Source of the DNA: Methylaequor sp045563055
GTDB taxonomy: Bacteria > Pseudomonadota > Alphaproteobacteria > Methylaequorales > Methylaequoraceae
DNA length: 64,000 bases
Assembly (NCBI GenBank): GCA_045563055.1
Contig: JBJKUR010000011.1
Coordinates: 62,001-126,000 of the forward strand
Reading direction: 5' to 3'
Below, piece after piece: positions 35,509-44,538 of this stretch. The notes beneath the pieces were generated by a model that was not told where the DNA came from, did not search any database, and worked only from the letters and a program-made list of their open reading frames with translations. The stretch's first letter is position 1. Each line of letters starts with the position of its first letter. The position numbers and the translations under genes are program-made.

Positions 35509-36598
35509 CTTCTATATGAATCAATGTGCTAACAAGAAATAAATTAAAAATGATAGGTGGAGCCCAAACCGAAAAGAAAACATTCAGATTTCCAGCATGT
35601 CCTAATGTTTTAATGAGGTCAGAAAAGAAGTGAAATATTACTCCAACAATTATACCGAGTACTATCTTTAAAATATTTTTTTTTATTCTATCTTTTTTTA
35701 GCGATAGTGAGCATCCGAGTAAAACCATTGAAATTAAAATAAGCGGATATGAATATAAATAATTTCTGTAAATTATATGTTTTTGAACTGAAAATCCAGA
35801 TTGTTCTAAATTTTTAATATATTTATTGAGCTCCCAAAAACTTATTGTTTCTGGAGGCCTAAAGTTATTCTCAATTTTTTCAGTATCTAGATTTATATTT
35901 AATTCCAGGACATTGAATTCCATTGGACTTTTATTAAGTTCGAGCCTGTAACCGTTAATTAACTTCCATAGTTTGTTGTTTACCATTTCAACATTTTCGA
36001 CGTCAATTCGTTCAAGAAATTTATTATTTAAGTCAAATTTAAATATTTTAACAAGCCTAAGTTTTTTCTCCTCCGATGAATAATGCTTAGCATTTATTAC
36101 ATATTCAAAATCTTCATTTTTTTCTCTTAACCATAAACCTGTTTGAGAAATTGAATAAAGCCCAGCATTACCTTTAAAATAAATACTCTCAAAATTTTTA
36201 AATTTTACACTCATGTGAGCAAAAATAGGATTAAAAATAAATATGAAAATTGAGCTTATTAATAAAACATTTACTATGGCAGGAAATATTAAAGACCAAA
36301 TAGAAAACCCTGAAGCTCTTAAAACATTTAACTCATTGTTTTTATTAAGCTTCATATATGTATTCATTGAACTTAAAAGAAAAACAGTTGGTAAGATTAT
36401 GGGAAATAAAGATGGAATGTGAAAGATAGACATTTTCATTAGAATATAAAACTCTATAGATTTGCTTGAACTTCTTCTTATTAATTCAATAAGGTCAATT
36501 GAAATGAAGAGAAAACACGCAAAGCTTAAAATTATTAAAAAAGAGGTTAAATTTTCTTTCAATAAATATCTTAGAATAATTTTATTTTTTAACATCAA
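35501..36598 (-). CDS. lptG: LPS export permease LptG
   Basis: The 365-residue product has three membrane helices at the N-terminus, a periplasmic beta-jellyroll region of about 170 residues and three helices at the C-terminus, the YjgP/YjgQ layout. With LptF and the LptB ATPase (not in this window) it extracts LPS from the inner membrane. FPIILPTVFLLSSMNTYMKL and ELNVLRASGFSIW match the family. It overlaps lptD by eight bases and lptF by four. Confidence 0.9.
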   Translation of the reverse strand: MMLKNKIILRYLLKENLTSFLIILSFACFLFISIDLIELIRRSSSKSIEFYILMKMSIFHIPSLFPIILPTVFLLSSMNTYMKLNKNNELNVLRASGFSIWSLIFPAIVNVLLISSIFIFIFNPIFAHMSVKFKNFESIYFKGNAGLYSISQTGLWLREKNEDFEYVINAKHYSSEEKKLRLVKIFKFDLNNKFLERIDVENVEMVNNKLWKLINGYRLELNKSPMEFNVLELNINLDTEKIENNFRPPETISFWELNKYIKNLEQSGFSVQKHIIYRNYLYSYPLILISMVLLGCSLSLKKDRIKKNILKIVLGIIVGVIFHFFSDLIKTLGHAGNLNVFFSVWAPPIIFNLFLVSTLIHIEDG

Positions 36599-37680
36599 AT
36601 TCTCCTTGATTTATTGACAAAGAAAATAAGAGATAACAAACAAAATAAAACAGGGAAAAAGTTGATGAATTCCATGTTTTCAAATTTTATTGAGAAATTT
36701 GATGATATTATAGAAATAATCTGAAGAAATATTATCGTCGTAAAAACAACTATGGTCCTTATTATGTTTTCTTTTCTTTGAAAATTAAAAGATAGCATAA
36801 CAAAGAGAATCAAAATACTAAATCCTAAGATATTCAAAGGCATGCTATATCTAATGGTTATTTCTGCCTTAAATGCCTGAAGATTAGCTAAATCATCTCC
36901 AGAATCAAGGTTAGGGTTCTTTAATTCATGAAGAGTTCTCTCTGCAGGTGATTTCCAACGATTTAAAATACTACTTTTATCATTTTGATTTATATCAAGA
37001 AGATATTCATCAAAATACAGAACTGATAGTTTTTTCTCTTTTGATTGAAATTGTTGAGATCCATTTTCTAAAAGAATTTTTGTTGAATCATTTGTTAAAA
37101 TAAGTTTACCTTTTTTTGCAATTAATGTTGATGTTCTTTCTTCATCTCTAGTATCATGAATAAAAACATTATGTAGCCCGTCTTTCTTCCTTTCCTTAAC
37201 AAAAATAGTAAAATCTTTTCCAAATGTATTGAAAGTTCCCTCCTGAAGCAACGTGGATGAATAATCATTTTTTAAAGTATACAATAAAACCTTAAAATTT
37301 TCATTAGATTTTGGTGCCTGATATAATGTAAAAAAAAAACTTATTAAACTTATCATCATGGAAAAAATTAGAATAGGTTTTAACAGATTAAAAACTGAAA
37401 AACTTGAAGATTGAAGGATTATAAGCTCTTTGTCAGTTTGCATCCTTGAAAAAACAAAAAAAACGGATAGACCGGCAATCACAGGAAGAAGGACGGGAAT
37501 AATTTGTGGTAATGAGAGATAAATTAACTTGATGAATATAAAAAAAGGAAGACCTCTACCTACAAGCAATTCAATTAGCTGAACACTTTTTGCCAAACAA
37601 AAAAGAGAAACAATAAGTATTAAAATTAACACTGTATTATTGAGTAGTTGCTTGAAAATATATTTATCAACTAAATTCAT
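36595..37680 (-). CDS. lptF: LPS export permease LptF
   Basis: The 361-residue product has the same layout as LptG: YIFKQLLNNTVLILIL at the start, LPQIIPVLLPVIAGLSVFFVF in the second helix, and ELIILQSSSFSVFNLLKP as the coupling helix motif. It is first in the leftward operon lptF-lptG-lptD-surA-pdxA-rsmA. The gap of 66 bases to the divergent pepA is the only place for promoters. Confidence 0.9.
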   Translation of the reverse strand: MNLVDKYIFKQLLNNTVLILILIVSLFCLAKSVQLIELLVGRGLPFFIFIKLIYLSLPQIIPVLLPVIAGLSVFFVFSRMQTDKELIILQSSSFSVFNLLKPILIFSMMISLISFFFTLYQAPKSNENFKVLLYTLKNDYSSTLLQEGTFNTFGKDFTIFVKERKKDGLHNVFIHDTRDEERTSTLIAKKGKLILTNDSTKILLENGSQQFQSKEKKLSVLYFDEYLLDINQNDKSSILNRWKSPAERTLHELKNPNLDSGDDLANLQAFKAEITIRYSMPLNILGFSILILFVMLSFNFQRKENIIRTIVVFTTIIFLQIISIISSNFSIKFENMEFINFFPVLFCLLSLIFFVNKSRRI

Positions 37681-37746
37681 TGAATAATTGAGAAAAAAAC
37701 AATATACATTATTTATTACAAATTTTAATTAATATTTATACACCTT

Positions 37747-39219
37747 ATGAAAATAACATTTGAAGATAAAATTAACACTAAAGATCATATTTTAATAGTT
37801 TATCACGACAGTGTAAATGAACAAAATATAAGCTTCCTCGATAAGGAGTCAAAAAATGTAATCAAAAATGCTGTTAGCAGCTTTGACAGGTCCGAGGAAA
37901 AAATTAAAACATTTAATTACAGCCTAAAAAATAAGATTAAGTCCATATCAGTAGCAAAGTTTATAAATCCAAAAAATGTTTCAGATTCTTGGAAACTAGA
38001 AGCATTTGGAGGAAAGTTATTAAATCAATTGGAGAAAATTAATGTGGACTCTGTTGCATTGATAATTAATGAGAATGATAAAAAAAATTTTTCAAAAATC
38101 ATTGATGTTTTAAATGGAATAGATCTCAAATCCTACAGTTTTGAAAAATACAAAACCATATCCAAAAAAAAACATGTTAAATTAATTAAAGTAATAGATT
38201 TAAAAAAATTAATTCCTCCAGTACTTAAAAAACAAATTACAAATAAACAAAATACTAAAGGAATTTTTCTTACTAGAGATTTGGTTTCTGAACCAGCTAA
38301 TATTTTATACCCAACAAAATTTGTTGAGTTTTGTAATGTTCTAAAAAAAGTTGGAGTGACTATCGAGGTTTTAGATGAAAAAAAAATGAAATCTTTAGGA
38401 ATGAACGCACTGCTAGGTGTATCTCAAGGATCAGTTAGACCTGCAAGGGTTATGATTATGAGGTGGAACGGCATTAAAAATAAAAAAACTCAACCATTAG
38501 CCTTTATTGGTAAAGGTGTCACATTTGATACAGGTGGTATTTCGATTAAACCGTCTGGTGGTATGGAAGATATGAAATGGGATATGGGGGGAGCTGGAGT
38601 TGTAGCGGGTCTTATGTACTCAGTTGCTCTGAGGAAGTCAAAATGTAATATTATAGGGGCTGTGGGTTTAGTAGAAAATATGCCCGATGGAAATGCACAG
38701 AGGCCTGGAGATGTTGTAAAATCAATGTCAGGGCAAACTATAGAGGTTCTTAATACTGATGCAGAAGGAAGGCTAGTACTTGCAGATGTCCTATGGTATG
38801 TCAAAGAGCGTTATAAACCTAAATTAATGATCGACCTAGCAACATTAACTGGCGCGATAATTGTTGCATTAGGAGATAGATATGCGGGAATGTTCTCTAA
38901 TGACGACAAGCTTGTAGATCAACTCTACAAATCCTCTAAAGAGACTAATGAACTTGTCTGGAGACTACCAATGGATAATGAATTTGATAAACTATTGAAT
39001 TGTCCGATTGCTGACATGAAGAATATAACGGGAACCCGTGGAGCAGGAAGTATAACTGCAGCCCAGTTTCTAAAAAGATTTGTAGGAGATATTCCATGGG
39101 TTCATTTAGATATTGCAGGTGTAACATGGTCAAAAAAAGGAACTGACTTTTCAAGGCCAGGAGGAACAGGTTTTGGTGTAAGGTTACTAGACAACTTCAT
39201 TGAGAATAATTATGAGTAG
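37747..39219 (+). CDS. pepA: Leucyl aminopeptidase PepA
   Basis: The 490-residue product is an M17 zinc/manganese peptidase. Metal and catalytic regions are clear: GKGVTFDTGGISIKPSGGM, the signature NTDAEGRLVLADVL, and DLATLTGAI. The N-terminal domain is divergent, as in the family. It degrades cytoplasmic peptides. Divergent from lptF and overlapping holC, as in many proteobacteria. Confidence 0.96.
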   Translation: MKITFEDKINTKDHILIVYHDSVNEQNISFLDKESKNVIKNAVSSFDRSEEKIKTFNYSLKNKIKSISVAKFINPKNVSDSWKLEAFGGKLLNQLEKINVDSVALIINENDKKNFSKIIDVLNGIDLKSYSFEKYKTISKKKHVKLIKVIDLKKLIPPVLKKQITNKQNTKGIFLTRDLVSEPANILYPTKFVEFCNVLKKVGVTIEVLDEKKMKSLGMNALLGVSQGSVRPARVMIMRWNGIKNKKTQPLAFIGKGVTFDTGGISIKPSGGMEDMKWDMGGAGVVAGLMYSVALRKSKCNIIGAVGLVENMPDGNAQRPGDVVKSMSGQTIEVLNTDAEGRLVLADVLWYVKERYKPKLMIDLATLTGAIIVALGDRYAGMFSNDDKLVDQLYKSSKETNELVWRLPMDNEFDKLLNCPIADMKNITGTRGAGSITAAQFLKRFVGDIPWVHLDIAGVTWSKKGTDFSRPGGTGFGVRLLDNFIENNYE

Positions 39220-39667
39220 TCGGATTTCCTTAAACTTCTATACCATCAAGTCAGACTTTAATGATATTCTTATAAGATTGTGTGATAAAATTCTAAGTTC
39301 ATCAGAAAAAACATATATAAATTTTGAAAATGAAGATTTAAAAAAAGAAGGAGATAGAATGTTATGGATAAAACAAAAGAATAACTTTGTTCCTCATAAA
39401 GTTTTAGGAGAAAAAATATCTATTCGTGATAAGATAATACTTTTTAGTGGGATCTACAGCAAACTACCCATTTTAGAAACATTTAAATCAATAATAATTT
39501 CGCCTCAAGTTAAGGTAAGCAGATTTCATTTATTCAGAAAGTTTTTGGTCTTCTCATACCTAGATGATGATAAATTTAACTCTGTAATAAAAAAAAATCT
39601 CATTTCAAAAGGTTTTGATATAAAATGGTATGATGAATGTAGTCCTCTAAAATGGAAGCTAAGATAA
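39212..39667 (+). CDS. holC: DNA polymerase III chi subunit HolC
   Basis: From ATG 39212 the product is 151 residues. It shows the HolC pattern: an N-terminal FYTI segment, RLCDKILSS, then DRMLWIKQKNNFVPHKVLGE, where W and FxPH are family hallmarks. Chi links the clamp loader to SSB. A TTG at 39200 is an alternative start. Overlap with the pepA stop is eight bases. Confidence 0.85.
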   Translation: MSSRISLNFYTIKSDFNDILIRLCDKILSSSEKTYINFENEDLKKEGDRMLWIKQKNNFVPHKVLGEKISIRDKIILFSGIYSKLPILETFKSIIISPQVKVSRFHLFRKFLVFSYLDDDKFNSVIKKNLISKGFDIKWYDECSPLKWKLR

Positions 39668-39680
39668 GATTGGGGTATAA

Positions 39681-40100
39681 ATGGAATTAACATTATCTAT
39701 AATTAAACCGGACGCTGTAGCTAGAAATTTAACTGGTCAAATAAACTCTCTAATTGAAAAAAACAATATTAAAATTGTAGCGCAAAAAATGATCAGATTA
39801 TCTATCGATGATGCTAAAAGCTTTTATGGGGTTCATAAAGAAAGAGCATTTTTTGATGATCTATGTAATTATATGATTTCAGGTCCAATTGTTGTACAAG
39901 TTTTGAAGGGTAAAGGTGTTGTATCTAAGTACAGAGATTTAATGGGAGCAACAAACCCGGAGAATGCCGAAGATGACACGATAAGAAAGCTTTACGGTGT
40001 TTCTGTTGAGGAAAATTCGGTACATGGATCCGATAGTAATGAAAATTCAAAAATTGAAATTGATTTCTTCTTTTCAAAAAGGGAAATTTTTAATCTTTAA
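39681..40100 (+). CDS. ndk: Nucleoside diphosphate kinase
   Basis: The 139-residue product is full length: TLSIIKPDAVARN at the start, ATNPENAEDDTIRKLYG, and the phospho-acceptor His115 in NSVHGSDS. It equalises nucleoside triphosphate pools. GGGG lies eight bases before the ATG; there is no ideal ribosome binding site. Its stop overlaps the tiny gene on the other strand by four bases. Confidence 0.97.
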   Translation: MELTLSIIKPDAVARNLTGQINSLIEKNNIKIVAQKMIRLSIDDAKSFYGVHKERAFFDDLCNYMISGPIVVQVLKGKGVVSKYRDLMGATNPENAEDDTIRKLYGVSVEENSVHGSDSNENSKIEIDFFFSKREIFNL

Positions 40101-40219
40101 TAGATTAGAAAGAACCATAGAATTGCCAATATTATTATAACTAGAACAGAAGTTATAATGGTAATCTTCATAAATTTTGAAAAAAACTCTTCATGATCTT
40201 TTCCGTCAAAATTTGCCAT
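40097..40219 (-). CDS. Small protein like aa3-type cytochrome c oxidase subunit IV
   Basis: A 40-residue frame, too short for standard gene finding, starts at ATG 40217-40219 with GGAG eight bases upstream. It begins MANFDGKDHEEFFSKFMK and then has one membrane helix (about 18-38, rich in Ile, Leu and Val). An acidic/His N-terminus, an aromatic-Lys-Phe stretch and one helix is the layout of the bacterial aa3 oxidase subunit IV family in alphaproteobacteria. It overlaps purN by 14 bases and ndk by four, so every base between those genes is used. Confidence 0.65.
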   Translation of the reverse strand: MANFDGKDHEEFFSKFMKITIITSVLVIIILAILWFFLIY

Positions 40220-40784
40220 TTATTTTCTCCATCTTTTTTATAACTTTTATATACAATTTGTGTTCTTTCATCAATATTTTTTTTCTAAGTGAATGTTCAT
40301 CATCTTTGTTACCGATTTTCACGATATCTTGATCAATTATCTCACCAGCATCTAAATTTTCATTAACAAAATGAACTGTACATCCAGAGTACTTTACTTT
40401 CATCTGAATGGCTTTTTCATGAGTATTAAGCCCTTTAAACGATGGGAGGAGGGAAGGGTGTATGTTGATAATTCTTTTATTCCAGGTTTTTAAAAAGTCT
40501 TTGCTTAAAATTTTCATGAACCCTGCAAGGCAGATCAAATTAATTTTTTTTTTTTTTAGATATTCTAATAGATTTTTTTCAAAATTTTTTCTTCTCAACT
40601 TATTATAGTTGATTACTTTGGAATCTACTCCGAGGTCTTTTGCTTTTTTAATTCCTTCTGCCTGTTGGTCATCAGATATTACAGTTACTACTTTAGATTT
40701 TATCTCTCTTTTTTGGGAAGCCTTAACAATGTTTGTCATATTACTTCCTCTTCCTGAAATTAAAATCGCTATATTAAATTCCAT
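40206..40784 (-). CDS. purN: Phosphoribosylglycinamide formyltransferase PurN
   Basis: The 192-residue product transfers formyl from 10-formyl-THF to GAR. NIAILISGRGSNMTNI begins the protein, the catalytic segment is NIHPSLLPSFKGLNTHEKA, and the catalytic Asp lies in NENLDAGEIIDQ. It overlaps purM by 16 bases, a conserved operon of purine synthesis. Confidence 0.95.
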   Translation of the reverse strand: MEFNIAILISGRGSNMTNIVKASQKREIKSKVVTVISDDQQAEGIKKAKDLGVDSKVINYNKLRRKNFEKNLLEYLKKKKINLICLAGFMKILSKDFLKTWNKRIINIHPSLLPSFKGLNTHEKAIQMKVKYSGCTVHFVNENLDAGEIIDQDIVKIGNKDDEHSLRKKILMKEHKLYIKVIKKMEKINGKF

Positions 40785-41830
40785 TTATCAAATTTCTTAA
40801 ATAATATTTTTTTATCACCGGGATTCTCTCTTTTTATCTCTCCAATTATTGAGTAATTCACTTTACTTTTATTTAAAAAACCACAAACCTCCTTTTCATT
40901 TTTATTTTTAATAATAATTATCATACCAATTCCACAGTTAAATGTATTTAACATTTCTTTAATTGATATATTCGCTAATTCTTTGAGCCAAAGAAATAAT
41001 TTTGGAATCTTAAAGTCTTTAGCATCAATTATTGCTGTTAAATTAGTTGGGATAGCTCGTGAGAGATTTTCAGAAATTCCACCACCAGTTACATGAGCAA
41101 TTGAGTTTATTAATTTATTTTGTATAAGTGGTAAAAGTTCTTTAACATAAATCTTTGTTGGAATTATTAATTCGTCACCAACTTTCCCGTTTTTCTTATA
41201 TGGAATATTACTTTCAAGATTTATCTTTTTTTTATTTATCACATTTCTAATTAAGGAATACCCATTAGAATGAAATCCTGAAGATTTTAACCCAATGATT
41301 ATATCTCCATTTCTGACATTGTTTTTGTTTATAAGGTTCTCTCTTTCTACAACTCCCACTGAAAAACCAGCTAAATCAAAATCATTTTTAGCATAAATAC
41401 CTGGCATCTCAGCAGTTTCGCCTCCAATTAGTGAGCATCCTGCTTGAATACAACCAGTATTGATACTTTTCATAATTTTCAAAAAATTTGAATTATTAAG
41501 TTTAGATGATGAAAAATAATCTAAAAAAAACAATGGTTCTCCTCCATTAGCTAGAATATCATTTACACACATAGCAACAAGATCTATACCTAGGTAATTC
41601 AGTTTATCGAACTCTAGAGCAACCTTAAGTTTAGTTCCAACACCGTCTGTGCTACTTAAAAGAATAGGGTCTCTGTAACGAAGTTTTTTTAAATCAAAGA
41701 GAGAACAAAACCCCCCTGGATTTTGGATAATTTCTGGCCTAAAATTCTTTTTGGTAATTTTTTCAAGTTTATTAACAAGCTTTGATGCATTTTTTGTATT
41801 AACACCAGATGATTTATATGTAATTTTTAT
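40769..41830 (-). CDS. purM: Phosphoribosylformylglycinamidine cyclo-ligase PurM, apparent ATA start
   Basis: The obvious frame from ATG 41572 gives only 267 residues starting in the middle of a conserved block (MCVNDILANGGEPLFFLDY). The same frame stays open upstream for 86 codons and encodes the missing N-terminus, including KITYKSSGVNT and the ATP-site segment SSTDGVGTKLKVAL. It is closed by a TAG at about 41840, and between this stop and the first PurM residues there is no ATG, GTG or TTG. The codon at 41828-41830 is ATA with AGGAG seven bases before it. With it the protein has 353 residues, the normal length. PurM makes AIR in purine synthesis. Confidence 0.9.
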   Translation of the reverse strand: MKITYKSSGVNTKNASKLVNKLEKITKKNFRPEIIQNPGGFCSLFDLKKLRYRDPILLSSTDGVGTKLKVALEFDKLNYLGIDLVAMCVNDILANGGEPLFFLDYFSSSKLNNSNFLKIMKSINTGCIQAGCSLIGGETAEMPGIYAKNDFDLAGFSVGVVERENLINKNNVRNGDIIIGLKSSGFHSNGYSLIRNVINKKKINLESNIPYKKNGKVGDELIIPTKIYVKELLPLIQNKLINSIAHVTGGGISENLSRAIPTNLTAIIDAKDFKIPKLFLWLKELANISIKEMLNTFNCGIGMIIIIKNKNEKEVCGFLNKSKVNYSIIGEIKRENPGDKKILFKKFDKWNLI

Positions 41831-41836
41831 GATTGA

Positions 41837-41841
41837 CTCCT
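41837..41841 (-). promoter_or_regulatory. Ribosome binding site of purM
   Basis: AGGAG on the minus strand lies six bases before the ATA at 41828-41830, the ideal spacing. No canonical start codon follows at a usable distance in this frame, so the site points to ATA as the initiation codon, or to an ATG changed to ATA in this genome or this assembly. Confidence 0.7.
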
Positions 41842-41918
41842 AAAAAAACATTAATTATTTAGTAAAAAAAAATTAATGCTATAAAATTCTTTAATAAAGG
41901 TAAATTAAATATATTATT

Positions 41919-43019
41919 TTGAAAAAGTTAATAACAAAAATATTCATATTATTTTTTTTCTGCTCTGTAAGTTTAAAAGCAGAAAATTCTATATATACCG
42001 TCAAAGATAATCAAATTTTTTTGCAAAATGATAATAATGTTTTGGAGCTTAGAGATATTGCAAAAAAAATGGCATTTCAAAACGCATTTAATATTCTTAC
42101 AAAAAAAATTCTTGGACCAAAGGAACTTATAAAATTAGATCGTATAAATGAAATTGATATTTCAAGTTTAATTAAAGATTTCAAAATTATTGAAGAAAAA
42201 ATTAATGATATAAATTACAGTGCTAATATTGCAGTAAATTTTAACTCTGAGAGTCTTTTAAACTTTTTAGAACAAAATCAAATTAAAAGTAAAGTCATGG
42301 TTTCAGAGGAGTATCTGTTATTTCCCATTTACGATAAATTCAATACATTTTATTTGTGGGAAAAAGACAATGAATGGTACAATTCTCTTCAAAGTGAATA
42401 TGATGAACTTGGTTTGTTAAAACTTTATTTTCCAAAAAGAAATCATGTAAATAAATTAAGAATGCCGGCTAAAAGATTGTTGGATAAGGATATTGAGTTA
42501 ATATCTGATTTTTTAGATCTAAATAATAAAAAAAAGGCAATTATAATTATGCTGGCAGAAAATTATGATTTAAATTCCAAATCAATTAAATCATCGGTTT
42601 CTGCAAAATTATTTTCAAATGGAGAATTTACAGAAATCAATTTATTAAAAAGAAGTGACTTCGAGGAAAACTCTAATGAGTCAAATGCAAAGCTTATTTC
42701 AAAAGTTGTAATAAACGAATTACAGGAATGGTGGAAAAAACAAATTGACTCGATGAGTTTTCAGTCTGATATTGAGAAAGCTTTTTTTTTGAAACTAGAT
42801 ACATTTGACTTGAAACAAAATATTTTTTTAGAAAATAAAATTAAAAAAATTGTTGGAAAAGATAAATTTTTCTTTCATGAATTTAACAACAGAAATGTAA
42901 TATACAAAATTATGACTAGTTATGATATCAACCAATTGAATCTTGCTTTAGAAATTGAAAACTTAAAGTTGATAAAATCGGACTCAGGTAGTGAGTACCT
43001 TTTACTTCAATCATATTGA
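41919..43019 (+). CDS. DUF2066 domain secreted protein
   Basis: The 366-residue product has a signal peptide (to about residue 21, ending LKA) and a DUF2066 N-terminal region: short strand, then helical ARDIAKKMAFQNAFNILTKKIL-like stretch and later NAIDxxxS-like segment. DUF2066 proteins are alpha/gamma-proteobacterial periplasmic proteins of unknown function found just before hda-type genes. The start is TTG. It lies divergent from purM and overlaps hdaA by one base. Confidence 0.7.
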   Translation: MKKLITKIFILFFFCSVSLKAENSIYTVKDNQIFLQNDNNVLELRDIAKKMAFQNAFNILTKKILGPKELIKLDRINEIDISSLIKDFKIIEEKINDINYSANIAVNFNSESLLNFLEQNQIKSKVMVSEEYLLFPIYDKFNTFYLWEKDNEWYNSLQSEYDELGLLKLYFPKRNHVNKLRMPAKRLLDKDIELISDFLDLNNKKKAIIIMLAENYDLNSKSIKSSVSAKLFSNGEFTEINLLKRSDFEENSNESNAKLISKVVINELQEWWKKQIDSMSFQSDIEKAFFLKLDTFDLKQNIFLENKIKKIVGKDKFFFHEFNNRNVIYKIMTSYDINQLNLALEIENLKLIKSDSGSEYLLLQSY

Positions 43020-43696
43020 TGAAACAAGAAGTACTCAAATTTAGCTTTAAATTTATATCTAATGAATTTTATGTGACTGAAAAAAATACTTTTGCATATA
43101 AAATCATAAAAGACTGGCCAAACTGGAGTAATCAAATTGTGTTTATTTATGGACCAAAAAAATGCGGCAAAACAATGATTTCTAAAATATGGCAGGAAAT
43201 GTCATCAGCAAAATATCTTAGTCATAAAAATTTTGACAACTTGGTACCTGATAGTTTTGACTTAAATTTTGTAAAAAAAAATAACTGGATAATTGATGAT
43301 GTAGATAAACTATTATCGAAACACAAAGGTAAGAATAAAGAAAAAGTTTTAAATTTGATAAACATCATTAAAACTAATCCAAATTCATATCTATTAATGA
43401 CAAGTCTCACCCCTCCAAATATGATAAATTGTGGTCTTCAAGATTTAACTTCAAGAATACTCGCTTCAATAGTTGTTGAGGTAGGGTATCCTGATCAGGA
43501 ACTGTTATCAAAAATCATAAGAAAATATTTGGCAGATAGAAACGTAGAATTATCTGAAAAGTGTATTTTATTTATATCCAATAGAATTGAACGTTCTTAC
43601 GAGTCAGCATTTAAAATTGCAAAAAAGATTGATACACAGTCATTAGAGAATAAATCAAGCATATCAGTTCATTTTTTAAAAACTTTATTTAGTTAA
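43019..43696 (+). CDS. hdaA: DnaA-inactivating protein HdaA (DnaA-like AAA+)
   Basis: The 225-residue product has a P-loop GPKKCGKT, a Walker B-like WIIDDVDKL, and PPNMINCGLQDLTSRI, the DnaA/Hda motif around sensor 1. There is no DNA-binding domain IV, so it is the Hda type, which with the sliding clamp promotes hydrolysis of DnaA-bound ATP. The position after a DUF2066 gene agrees with other alphaproteobacteria. It overlaps rnd on the other strand by 12 bases. Confidence 0.85.
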   Translation: MKQEVLKFSFKFISNEFYVTEKNTFAYKIIKDWPNWSNQIVFIYGPKKCGKTMISKIWQEMSSAKYLSHKNFDNLVPDSFDLNFVKKNNWIIDDVDKLLSKHKGKNKEKVLNLINIIKTNPNSYLLMTSLTPPNMINCGLQDLTSRILASIVVEVGYPDQELLSKIIRKYLADRNVELSEKCILFISNRIERSYESAFKIAKKIDTQSLENKSSISVHFLKTLFS

Positions 43697-44533
43697 TAGT
43701 TTTTTTGATTTTAAACTTAATTTATTTAATATTTTAGCTTTTAATTTTTCATTGACACTATCTCTACAGAGAGCTTTGAGTTCAGAATCAGTTATAACTC
43801 TTTTAACAGGGATATTCTTTTCCATAGCCACTATTTCTCTTATCTCGCTATATTTTTTAAGATTCTTTAGTTCCTGATTATTATTAGGTTTAAATCTAAT
43901 TTTTTTCCAAGCTCTTTCTGCTCTTTCTGAATATATTTTATAATCAGTAATTCTAGAATAATATTTTTTAAACAATAATAATTTTTTTGTGCTTAACTTT
44001 TTCTCAATTTTTTTAAAAAGAGGAATTAAATATTTTACATCATTAATTGCATAAGTTTTTTGATTTTTACTAAGGGGTCTTTTTCTCCAATCAATAAATT
44101 GATTTTGTTTATCTATTTTAACGTTTAAAATACTATTACATGCTTTTGCGTAACTTGTTGAGTTTGAATAGTCAAGAGCTAGGAGGCAAATTTGAATATC
44201 AATAATTGGACAAGGTATTTTATTAAAAATGTGATAAAAAATTTCAACATCCTGTCTAGCAGCATAAAAAATCTTTTTTATTCTTGTGTTGAACAATAAT
44301 TTTTTTATCAAATCCAAATTAAAAGATGCTTCTTTAGGGTCAAGAATTATCGATTGTTGGTTATTGGATAGCTGGATTAGGCATAACTCTGGGTAATAGG
44401 TATCTACTCTGTAAAACTCTGTATCAACTCCAATTAATTTATCTTTTTGACATTTTTCATAGAATTGTTTTAATTGATCATTATTAATTTCCAACACTAA
44501 TAGATTATTATCATTTATAAGTTTTATCTTCAA
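43685..44533 (-). CDS. rnd: Ribonuclease D, short form
   Basis: The 282-residue product has the DEDD exonuclease domain: GVDTEFYRVDTYYPELCLIQL (first Asp and Glu), KIFYAARQDVEIFYHIF and YAINDVKYLIPLFKKI (YxxxD). One HRDC-like helical region follows. RNase D usually has about 370-390 residues with two HRDC-like domains, so the second is missing. It trims tRNA 3' ends. The start is TTG, only five bases from the divergent aspS ATG. Confidence 0.88.
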   Translation of the reverse strand: MKIKLINDNNLLVLEINNDQLKQFYEKCQKDKLIGVDTEFYRVDTYYPELCLIQLSNNQQSIILDPKEASFNLDLIKKLLFNTRIKKIFYAARQDVEIFYHIFNKIPCPIIDIQICLLALDYSNSTSYAKACNSILNVKIDKQNQFIDWRKRPLSKNQKTYAINDVKYLIPLFKKIEKKLSTKKLLLFKKYYSRITDYKIYSERAERAWKKIRFKPNNNQELKNLKKYSEIREIVAMEKNIPVKRVITDSELKALCRDSVNEKLKAKILNKLSLKSKKLLTK

Positions 44534-44538
44534 ATTAA

